Origin: Gammaproteobacteria bacterium
GTDB lineage: Bacteria > Pseudomonadota > Gammaproteobacteria > Steroidobacterales > Steroidobacteraceae
Direction of reading: 5' to 3'
DNA length: 14,304 nt
Assembly (NCBI GenBank): GCA_030040525.1
Contig: JASHTN010000416.1
Coordinates: 1 to 14,304 of the forward strand
The notes beneath the pieces are model-generated. The model saw only the letters and a program-made list of their open reading frames with translations, had not been told where the DNA came from and made no database searches. The position numbers and the translations under genes are program-made. Shown here one piece after another: positions 1-5,468 of this stretch; the first letter of the stretch is position 1; each line of letters opens with the position of its first letter.

Positions 1-2
1 GG

Positions 3-299
3 CTGTTGGCGAAGCTCGCGCGCGGCGCGCGCGCGAACCTCGCCTCGCTCGAGCGATTCATACACTCCTCCCGCTCCCGGCTGAAATGGGTCAAGCCGGC
101 GGGTGGCACGTTGGCCTTCCCGTGGCTTGCCGATGGGTCTGACAGCACACCACTGTGCGCCGCATGGGCCAAGGCCGGAGTCCTGACGGCGCCAGGCAGT
201 GCCTACGGCATGCCCGCGCATTTTCGTATCGGCTTTGGTTTTGCCGATCCTCGTGACTTCAATGACGCATTGGACCTCATGGCGGATGCAGTCCGTTGA
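3..299 (+). CDS. PLP-dependent aminotransferase, class I/II fold, C-terminal fragment (5' end outside window)
   Basis: This is the last 98 codons or so of a gene that enters from the left edge; the frame is open to the first base and stops with TGA at 297-299. The fragment resembles the small C-terminal domain of fold-type I aminotransferases. It has a 'KPAGGTLAFPW' strand-turn, then 'GVLTAPGSAYG', then 'HFRIGFG', whose Arg is the usual substrate-carboxylate binder in this family. The PLP-lysine lies outside the window, so substrate and pathway cannot be told. Codon use differs from the neighbours: about 27 of 98 codons end in A or T, against roughly one in nine in a pcnB stretch I counted. 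The gene converges on the tRNA-Glu gene. The TTG at position 6 should not be taken as the true start, because the coding frame continues upstream of it. The fold assignment is fairly secure; a specific function is not. Confidence 0.72.
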   Translation: MLAKLARGARANLASLERFIHSSRSRLKWVKPAGGTLAFPWLADGSDSTPLCAAWAKAGVLTAPGSAYGMPAHFRIGFGFADPRDFNDALDLMADAVR

Positions 300-389
300 T
301 GATTCGGCTTTCGATGACCGCCCGCCACGGGTGGCCGCCGCGCCTCGCCGGAGGACCTCTGCGTGTGAACCCTAGGCCATTGATTATAT

Positions 390-465
390 TGGCGCTCCCT
401 ACCGGATTCGAACCGGTGTTACAGCCTTGAGAGGGCTATGTCCTGGGCCTCTAGACGAAGGGAGC
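390..465 (-). tRNA. tRNA-Glu (anticodon CUC)
   Basis: Read on the minus strand, a full 76-nt cloverleaf is visible. The 7-bp acceptor stem pairs GCTCCCT (465-459) with AGGGAGC. The D-arm begins GTCTAGAGGCCCAGGAC, very like E. coli tRNA-Glu. The anticodon loop is CTCTCAA with anticodon CTC at 431-429. The T-arm is CCGG-TTCGAAT-CCGG, the discriminator is G, and the CCA end is encoded (392-390). CUC reads only GAG, the Glu codon that dominates in this high-GC genome, so this is probably a second isoacceptor beside a UUC one elsewhere. No clear terminator follows on the minus strand. The 3' end faces the aminotransferase fragment. Confidence 0.97.
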
Positions 466-495
466 GCTGTTCCGGGGCGGACGCGCGAGCGCGGT

Positions 496-523
496 ATTAT
501 AGAGAGCGGCCCCGATTGCTCAA
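496..523 (-). promoter_or_regulatory. sigma70-type promoter of tRNA-Glu
   Basis: On the minus strand there is TTGAGC (523-518), a 16-bp spacer and a perfect TATAAT (501-496). The DNA after the -10 is very GC-rich (ACCGCGCTCGCGCG), as expected of a growth-rate-controlled discriminator at stable-RNA promoters. The predicted start near 489 gives a leader of about 24 nt before the mature 5' end. The -35 lies only 16 bp from the pcnB start codon on the other strand. Confidence 0.75.
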
Positions 524-538
524 GCCGAAAGCCTGTAA

Positions 539-1978
539 TTGAACTCCGAAGACGCGTCCGTCGCGACGCCTGCCAGTGCGCCCCGGGTCATCCCGCGATC
601 CGAGCACTCGATTTCCCGCAATCACATCTCCCCGAACGCGCTGCGGGTACTGTACCGGCTGCGCGATGCGGGCTTCATGGCGTTCCTGGTGGGCGGGTGC
701 GTGCGCGACCTGCTGCTCGGGCTCGAGCCCAAGGACTTCGATGTCGCGACGGATGCGCTGCCGGAGCAGGTCAAACGGCAGTTCCGCAACTGCCGGCTGG
801 TCGGCCGCAGGTTCCGCCTCGCGCACGTGTTCTTTGGCCGCGAGACCATCGAGGTCGCGACCTTTCGCGCGACCAGCGCGCCCTCGCAAGGGGACGAGCC
901 GCTGGCCGATGCCGACCCGGAAGACGGCGAGGCGCCCGAGCTCGACGAGCCGCAGGCGGAGACCGCTCGCGAGGGCGGCAGCGAGCGCGTCGTGGACGCT
1001 GCCGGGCGCATCCTGCGCGACAACGTCTACGGCACGATCGACGAGGATGTCTGGCGGCGCGATTTCACCGCCAATGCGCTCTATTACAACATCGCGGATT
1101 TCTCGCTGTGGGACTACGTCGGCGGCGTCGCAGACATCGCCGCACGGCGCTTGCGCCTCATCGGGGACCCTGAGACGCGCTTTCGCGAGGACCCGGTGCG
1201 CATGCTGCGCGCGGCGCGCTTCGAGGCGAAACTCGGCTTCACGATCGATCCCGACACGGCGCGGCCCATCGCGGCGCTGCGTGAGCTGCTCGCCGGAGTG
1301 CCGCCGGCGCGGCTGTTCGACGAGACACTCAAGCTTTTCCTCACCGGACACGGCGCGCGCAGCCTGGAGGTGCTGCGCCGCCGCGGGCTGCTGGCGGCGC
1401 TGCTGCCGAGCGTCGACCGTTACCTTGCCGGTCACCCCGGCAGCCTGGTCGAGAAGCTGCTGCTGCAGGGGCTCGTGAATACCGACGCGCGGGTGCTGGC
1501 CGACAAGGCGGTGACGCCGACGTTCCTGTTTGCGCTGCTGCTGTACGGTCCGATCGCCGCCGCCATCGAGGCGGCGCCGGCCGCGCGCTGGCACGAGCTC
1601 GCGACCATCCTCGCCGCCTGCGACCAGGCGGTCCGCGACGCTCAGGTCCGGCTCACAATTCCGAAGCGTTTCTCGCTCGGCGTGCGCGAGATGTTCGCTC
1701 TGCAGCCGCGGCTCGAGCATCCGCGCGGCCGGCGCGCGCTGCGCGTGCTCGAGCATCCGCGCTTCCGCGCCGCCTACGACCTGCTGCTGCTGCGCGCGCA
1801 GTTCGGGCTCGCGCCCGCCGAGATGGCGCAGTGGTGGACACGGCTGCAGGAGGCGCAGCCCGAGGAGCGCGGACGGCTGGTGGATGCGATCGCCGGTGAG
1901 GCGCACGGACCGCAGCCGACGCCGCGCCGCGGCGGCCGCCGGCGCCGCAGACGTCGCCAAGCCGCTGCGCCTTCCTGA
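539..1978 (+). CDS. pcnB: Poly(A) polymerase I (class II nucleotidyltransferase family)
   Basis: PcnB adds 3' poly(A) tails to RNAs and promotes their decay. The nucleotidyltransferase core is clear: 'GGCVRD' (52-57), catalytic 'DFDV' with Asp66 and Asp68, the PAP-type signature 'LVGRRFRLAHV' (87-97) that separates it from CCA-adding enzymes, and 'RRDFTANALYY' with the third Asp near 175. 'EDPVRMLRAARF' and 'LEHPRFRAAYDLL' also match E. coli PcnB. An acidic, low-complexity segment at about 111-150 is longer than the matching E. coli loop. The end is a basic tail with a run of Arg (about 463-473), as in other PcnB. The start is TTG at 539, directly after an in-frame stop (536-538). No ATG or GTG lies before the conserved 'VIPR' block, so TTG is the best choice, with a poor ribosome site. 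folK follows after 17 bp. Confidence 0.95.
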   Translation: MNSEDASVATPASAPRVIPRSEHSISRNHISPNALRVLYRLRDAGFMAFLVGGCVRDLLLGLEPKDFDVATDALPEQVKRQFRNCRLVGRRFRLAHVFFGRETIEVATFRATSAPSQGDEPLADADPEDGEAPELDEPQAETAREGGSERVVDAAGRILRDNVYGTIDEDVWRRDFTANALYYNIADFSLWDYVGGVADIAARRLRLIGDPETRFREDPVRMLRAARFEAKLGFTIDPDTARPIAALRELLAGVPPARLFDETLKLFLTGHGARSLEVLRRRGLLAALLPSVDRYLAGHPGSLVEKLLLQGLVNTDARVLADKAVTPTFLFALLLYGPIAAAIEAAPAARWHELATILAACDQAVRDAQVRLTIPKRFSLGVREMFALQPRLEHPRGRRALRVLEHPRFRAAYDLLLLRAQFGLAPAEMAQWWTRLQEAQPEERGRLVDAIAGEAHGPQPTPRRGGRRRRRRRQAAAPS

Positions 1979-1995
1979 CTCGAGGTTCGGCAGCC

Positions 1996-2484
1996 ATGCA
2001 GGTTTGGCAGCCCGCCTACATCGGAGTGGGCAGCAACCTGAGCGAGCCGCGCGTTCAGGTGCGCACCGCGTGCGCGCGGCTCGCCGACCTGCCGCTCACC
2101 GAGGTGGTGCTCACTTCCCCGCTCTATGCCTCGCGTGCCTATGGCCCCGTGGCGCAGCCGGACTTCGTGAACGCGGTGGTCGGTGTCCTCACCCGGCTCG
2201 AGCCGTCGGCGCTGCTCGCCGAGCTCATCGCGATCGAGACCGCCCTCGGGCGGCCGGCCGAGCGGCAGCGCTGGGGCCCGCGGATCATCGACCTCGACCT
2301 GCTGGTCTACGGCCGCGAGCGGCGCAGCGATGCGCGGTTGACGCTGCCGCACCCGGGGATAGTGGAGCGTAGCTTCGTTCTGTATCCTCTCGCGGACATC
2401 GCTCCGGACCTCGACGTGCCGGGGCTCGGCCGGGTCGCCGAGCTCGCCGGCAGGCTCGCGTCCGACGGCTTGCAGCGGCTGTAG
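1996..2484 (+). CDS. folK: 6-hydroxymethyl-7,8-dihydropterin pyrophosphokinase (HPPK)
   Basis: This cytosolic folate enzyme transfers pyrophosphate from ATP to 6-hydroxymethyl-7,8-dihydropterin, giving the substrate for dihydropteroate synthase. At 162 aa it is of normal HPPK length. Family motifs are present in order: 'YIGVGSNL' (8-15), a Tyr-rich pterin-side segment 'SPLYASRAYGP', the ATP and magnesium signature 'RWGPRIIDLDLL' (92-103) with the two metal Asp residues 99 and 101, and 'LPHP' (117-120). The ATG at 1996 has a modest GAGG about 10 bases upstream. It sits 17 bp after pcnB, the usual pcnB-folK pairing, and 5 bp before the deoxynucleoside kinase, so co-transcription is likely. Confidence 0.96.
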   Translation: MQVWQPAYIGVGSNLSEPRVQVRTACARLADLPLTEVVLTSPLYASRAYGPVAQPDFVNAVVGVLTRLEPSALLAELIAIETALGRPAERQRWGPRIIDLDLLVYGRERRSDARLTLPHPGIVERSFVLYPLADIAPDLDVPGLGRVAELAGRLASDGLQRL

Positions 2485-2489
2485 CCCCA

Positions 2490-3146
2490 ATGGCGAAGGA
2501 AACGACTCATCAGTTCATCGCGGTGGAAGGGCCGATCGGGGTCGGCAAGACGAGTCTCGCGCGGCGCCTGTGCGGCAGCCTCGGTGCGCAGCCGGTGCTG
2601 GAGCAATCGGGGCAGAACCCCTTCCTCGAGCGCTTCTACCGCAATCCCCGCGCCGGCGCGCTGCCAACCCAGTTGTACTTCCTGCTGCAGCGCGCGCAGC
2701 AGCTGACCGCCCTCAAGCAGGCGGACCTGTTCGCGCCGGTGCGCGTCGCCGACTACCTGCTGGAGAAGGATCGGCTGTTCGCCCGAGTGACGCTCGATGA
2801 CGCCGAGTACGCGCTCTACGAGCAGCTGTATGCGAGGCTCGACGTGCAGACGCCCAAGCCCGACCTGGTCGTGTACCTGCAGGCTCCGGTCGACGTGCTG
2901 CTCGAGCGCATCGCGCGTCGCGGTGTCGACTACGAGCAGTTGATCGACCGCGGCTACCTCGAGCGGCTGAACGAGGCCTACGCGCGCTTCTTCCACGAGT
3001 TCGATGCGGCACCGCTGCTGATCGTCAATGCCGGCGCCATCGATCCGATCGCCAACCAAGGCGATTACGATGAGCTGCTGGCGGCCATCAAACGCATGAG
3101 CCGCGGGCGGCTCTACTACAATCCGTTGCGCAGCCGCGCGATCTAG
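2490..3146 (+). CDS. Deoxynucleoside kinase (dAK/dGK/dCK family)
   Basis: This 218-aa P-loop kinase probably phosphorylates a deoxynucleoside with ATP in nucleoside salvage. It shows 'EGPIGVGKT' (13-21, Walker A), a substrate-side Glu in 'VLEQSGQNPF', a Gln-rich helix 'QLYFLLQRAQQ', 'ADYLLEKDRLFA' (87-98) in the place of the family's [ED]R[SY] motif, and an Arg-rich lid 'ERIARRGVDYEQ' (139-150) followed by 'YLERLNEAY'. These fit the bacterial deoxyadenosine/deoxyguanosine kinase-like branch better than thymidylate kinase, but the preferred base cannot be read from sequence. The ATG at 2490 lies 5 bp after folK with no Shine-Dalgarno sequence, suggesting translational coupling. E. coli has no such gene between folK and panB. 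Confidence 0.88.
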   Translation: MAKETTHQFIAVEGPIGVGKTSLARRLCGSLGAQPVLEQSGQNPFLERFYRNPRAGALPTQLYFLLQRAQQLTALKQADLFAPVRVADYLLEKDRLFARVTLDDAEYALYEQLYARLDVQTPKPDLVVYLQAPVDVLLERIARRGVDYEQLIDRGYLERLNEAYARFFHEFDAAPLLIVNAGAIDPIANQGDYDELLAAIKRMSRGRLYYNPLRSRAI

Positions 3147-3153
3147 CTACACT
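3126..3153 (+). promoter_or_regulatory. candidate promoter just upstream of panB
   Basis: TTGCGC (3126-3131), a 16-bp spacer and TACACT (3148-3153) match the sigma70 consensus at 3 and 4 of 6 positions. It lies in the end of the kinase gene. The predicted start falls at about 3160-3161, at the panB ATG itself, so any transcript from it would be leaderless. Weak on sequence alone. Confidence 0.35.
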
Positions 3154-3160
3154 CCGCTCC

Positions 3161-3991
3161 ATGCCGATGTACAAGCACCTGCAGCGCGATAGCGGCCGGC
3201 CGCCAGTGACGTTGGCGACGCTGCAACGCATGAAGAGCGACGGCGAGAAGATCGCGTGCCTGACCTGTTACGACTCGAGTTTCGCGGCGCTGCTCGATGC
3301 GGCGGATGTCGACGTCGTGCTGGTCGGCGACACGCTCGGCATGGTGATCCAGGGTCACGACACCACGGTGCCGGTGTCGATGGATCACATGGTTTACCAC
3401 TGTGCCGCGGTGGCGCGCGGCCTGCAGCGCCCGTTCCTCATCGGCGACATGCCGTTCATGAGCTACCCCACCAAGGAGCTGGCGCTGGCGAATGCCGTGC
3501 GGCTGATGCAGGAGGGCGGGGCGCAGATGGTGAAGCTCGAGAGCGGCGGCCGCCAGACCGAGATCGTCGAGTTTCTCGCCGGCCACGACATCGCCGTCTG
3601 CGCCCACCTCGGGCTCAAGCCCCAGTCGGTGCACAAGACCGGCGGGTTCCGCGTCCAGGGCCGCGAGCGCGAGACGGCCGCGCGGCTGCTCGATGAGGCC
3701 AGGCGCCTGGAGGCCGCCGGAGCGGACATCGTGCTGCTCGAGTGCGTGCCGGCGCAGCTCGGCAAGACGATCACCGCGGCCTTGCACGTGCCGGTGATCG
3801 GCATCGGCGCAGGCCCCGACACCGACGGCCAGATTCTCGTGCTCTATGACATGCTCGACATCACCACCGGGCGCAGGCCGCGCTTCGTGCGCAACTTCAT
3901 GGAGGGCGCCGGTGACAACCTCGAGGCGCTCAAGCGCTACGTGCGCGCGGTGAAGCAGCGCGAGTACCCGGCGCCCGAGCACTGCTTCTGA
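3161..3991 (+). CDS. panB: 3-methyl-2-oxobutanoate hydroxymethyltransferase (ketopantoate hydroxymethyltransferase)
   Basis: PanB transfers a hydroxymethyl group from 5,10-methylene-tetrahydrofolate to alpha-ketoisovalerate, the first committed step to pantothenate and CoA. The 276-aa protein has the TIM-barrel landmarks: 'LTCYDSSFA' (34-42), 'VLVGDTLGMV' with metal-ligand Asp57, 'IGDMPFMSY' with Asp96, 'VKLESG' (124-129), 'AHLGLKPQSV' (148-157), 'LLECVP' with the catalytic Glu194, and 'IGIGAGPDTDGQILV'. ATG at 3161 is chosen because the residues after it lead directly into the family start; an in-frame ATG also lies two codons on. There is no Shine-Dalgarno sequence. It is 14 bp from the kinase gene and 116 bp from panC, and its folate donor links it to folK upstream. 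Confidence 0.97.
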   Translation: MPMYKHLQRDSGRPPVTLATLQRMKSDGEKIACLTCYDSSFAALLDAADVDVVLVGDTLGMVIQGHDTTVPVSMDHMVYHCAAVARGLQRPFLIGDMPFMSYPTKELALANAVRLMQEGGAQMVKLESGGRQTEIVEFLAGHDIAVCAHLGLKPQSVHKTGGFRVQGRERETAARLLDEARRLEAAGADIVLLECVPAQLGKTITAALHVPVIGIGAGPDTDGQILVLYDMLDITTGRRPRFVRNFMEGAGDNLEALKRYVRAVKQREYPAPEHCF

Positions 3992-4032
3992 GAGGCACAT
4001 TCAGGCGGGCGGGCCGAGTCCGCCGCGAGCCG

Positions 4033-4050
4033 CGCTGCGCAGCGTAAACT
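4033..4050. promoter_or_regulatory. 12-bp perfect palindrome abutting a -10-like hexamer in the panB-panC gap
   Basis: The 116-bp gap 3992-4107 holds the perfect palindrome CGCTGCGCAGCG (4033-4044), followed at once by TAAACT (4045-4050), a 4-of-6 match to a sigma70 -10. No good -35 is visible at the right distance, and no T-run follows the palindrome, so it does not look like an intrinsic terminator. It could be an operator beside a weak panC promoter, an RNA hairpin in the panBC message, or chance in GC-rich DNA. Confidence 0.3.
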
Positions 4051-4107
4051 TCCTCCGGCACCTGCAAACCTCTCCGCCCAGGAAAGCGCCCCAGCACCGT
4101 CAGCCTC

Positions 4108-4965
4108 ATGGAGACCGTCACGACCATCAGCGCGGTTCGCGAGCGGGTGCGTGCCTGGCACCGCTCGGGCGCGCGCATCGCCTTTGTGCCGACCATGGGT
4201 AACCTGCATGCCGGGCACGTGAGCCTCATCGAGGCGGCGCGCCGGCACGGCGAGCGGTTCGTCGCCAGCATTTTCGTCAATCCCATGCAGTTCGGGCCGA
4301 ACGAGGACTTCGCCCACTACCCGCGCACGCCGCGCGAGGACGAGCGCATGCTGGCGGCGGCCGGCTGCGATCTGATGTTCATGCCGGAGGTGACCGAGAT
4401 CTATCCGCACGGCTCGGAGCGCGCGGCGCGCGTCGAGGTGCCGGGTCTGTCGCGCATTCTCGAGGGCGAGTTCCGCCCGGGACACTTCGAGGGTGTCAGC
4501 ACGGTCGTCGCCAAGCTGTTCCACATCGTCGAGCCGGATGTGGCGGTGTTCGGCGAGAAGGATTTCCAGCAGCTCGTCGTCATCAGGCGAATGGTGGCGG
4601 ACCTGTGCCTGCCGGTCGAGATCGTGAGCGCGCCCACGGTCCGCGACGCCGACGGGCTCGCCATGAGCTCGCGCAACCAGTACCTGACCGCGGCGGAGCG
4701 GCGCATCGCCCCGCGCATCTACGCGACGCTGCAGGCGGCGGCGCAGCGGCTGCAGGGCGGTGACGCGGAATTCACCAGCATCGAGCGCGGCGGCTTCAAG
4801 TCGCTGGAGGACACCGGGTTCCGGCCCGATTACTTTGCGGTGCGGCGCGCCGCGGATCTGGCGCCGCCGGCGGCCGAGGCACGCGCGCTCGTGGTGCTCA
4901 CCGCCGCGCGCTTAAGCCGCGCGCGCCTCATCGACAACGTACAGCTTACGCGTCCCGGAGCCTAA
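4108..4965 (+). CDS. panC: Pantothenate synthetase (pantoate--beta-alanine ligase)
   Basis: PanC condenses pantoate with beta-alanine using ATP, through a pantoyl-adenylate, to make pantothenate. At 285 aa it matches the family. It shows 'FVPTMGNLHAGHVSLI' (26-41) with the HxxH nucleotide motif (His34, His37), 'SIFVNPMQFGPNEDF' (54-68), 'FGEKDFQQL' (148-156), the KMSKS-like 'MSSRNQYL' (186-193), and a C-terminal 'PDYFAVR' followed by 'ARLIDNVQL'. The ATG at 4108 gives the expected N-terminus; the nearest purine-rich site, AGGAAAG at 4080-4086, is too distant to act as its ribosome site. It follows panB as in most bacteria, but no panD follows, so the source of beta-alanine must be encoded elsewhere. 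The next gene starts 5 bp after the stop. Confidence 0.97.
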   Translation: METVTTISAVRERVRAWHRSGARIAFVPTMGNLHAGHVSLIEAARRHGERFVASIFVNPMQFGPNEDFAHYPRTPREDERMLAAAGCDLMFMPEVTEIYPHGSERAARVEVPGLSRILEGEFRPGHFEGVSTVVAKLFHIVEPDVAVFGEKDFQQLVVIRRMVADLCLPVEIVSAPTVRDADGLAMSSRNQYLTAAERRIAPRIYATLQAAAQRLQGGDAEFTSIERGGFKSLEDTGFRPDYFAVRRAADLAPPAAEARALVVLTAARLSRARLIDNVQLTRPGA

Positions 4966-4970
4966 GCGCC

Positions 4971-5417
4971 GTGCCCGGTAGCCAATCGGACCTGAGCGCG
5001 CGCCCCGCCGCGTCGCTGGCGATCGAGCGCACCATGCAGGCGCCGCCTGCGGTGCTGTACCGTGCCTGGACGGAGGAGTTCGACCGCTGGTTCGCCGCTC
5101 CCGGCACGGTCCACATGCGGCCCGAAGTCGGCGCACCGTTTTTCTTCGAGACGCACTTCGAGGCTGCGCGCCATGCGCACTATGGGCGCTTCCTGCGCCT
5201 GACGCCCGGTCGGGTCATTGAGCTCACCTGGGTCACTGAAGCGGGCACGCGCGGTGCCGAGACCGTGGTGACGGTCGAGTTGCACCCGGAGGGGAGCGGA
5301 ACGCGGCTGCGCCTCACGCACGCGGGCTTTGCCGACCCGGCGAGCTGCGAGCGGCACCGCGGGGCCTGGCCGGTCGTGCTCGAGCATCAGGACAGGGTCT
5401 ACTCGGCACAACCCTGA
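4971..5417 (+). CDS. SRPBCC / AHSA1-domain protein (activator of Hsp90 ATPase homologue 1-like)
   Basis: This is a 148-aa soluble protein with the START-like fold seen in AHSA1-domain proteins, which bind hydrophobic ligands or act as small modulators; the ligand here is unknown. The family pattern is clear. An opening 'LAIERTMQAPPAVLYRAWTEE' strand and helix is followed by 'WFAAPG', then a central 'YGRFLRLTPGRVIELTW' strand pair, then 'TVVTVELHPEGSGTRLRLTHAGF', and a C-terminal helix starting 'CERHRGAW'. The GTG start at 4971 is the first in-frame start after the panC stop, with GGAG about 10 bases upstream. Alternative starts would cut into the domain. It is likely the last gene of the pcnB-panC run. 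A link to pantothenate metabolism is not implied by the domain. Confidence 0.82.
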   Translation: MPGSQSDLSARPAASLAIERTMQAPPAVLYRAWTEEFDRWFAAPGTVHMRPEVGAPFFFETHFEAARHAHYGRFLRLTPGRVIELTWVTEAGTRGAETVVTVELHPEGSGTRLRLTHAGFADPASCERHRGAWPVVLEHQDRVYSAQP

Positions 5418-5468
5418 GCCCAACGGGCCGGCCTGACCCTGGGGTCGCGTCGCGGCCTCCGGCTGCGG
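5418..5468. other. 51-bp convergent intergenic gap
   Basis: The gap between the two convergent stops contains GGCCGGCC (5426-5433) and the interrupted palindrome GACCC-TG-GGGTC (5435-5446). The two-base loop is too small for a good hairpin and no T-run is present on either strand, so I do not call an intrinsic terminator. Rho-dependent or overlapping termination is possible. Confidence 0.3.

Noticed and set aside
325..336. GCCAC-GG-GTGGC hairpin near the aminotransferase/tRNA gap as a terminator
   Set aside because: Short stem, two-base loop and no T-run; not enough to call.
497..1960. 487-codon minus-strand frame opposite pcnB
   Set aside because: A GC-rich shadow frame; composition is Arg/Gln/Ala/His-rich with no domain, and the plus strand encodes a clear PcnB.
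5435..5446. Bidirectional terminator GACCC-TG-GGGTC between the AHSA1-domain gene and queG
   Set aside because: Two-base loop, 5-bp arms and no T-run on either strand.
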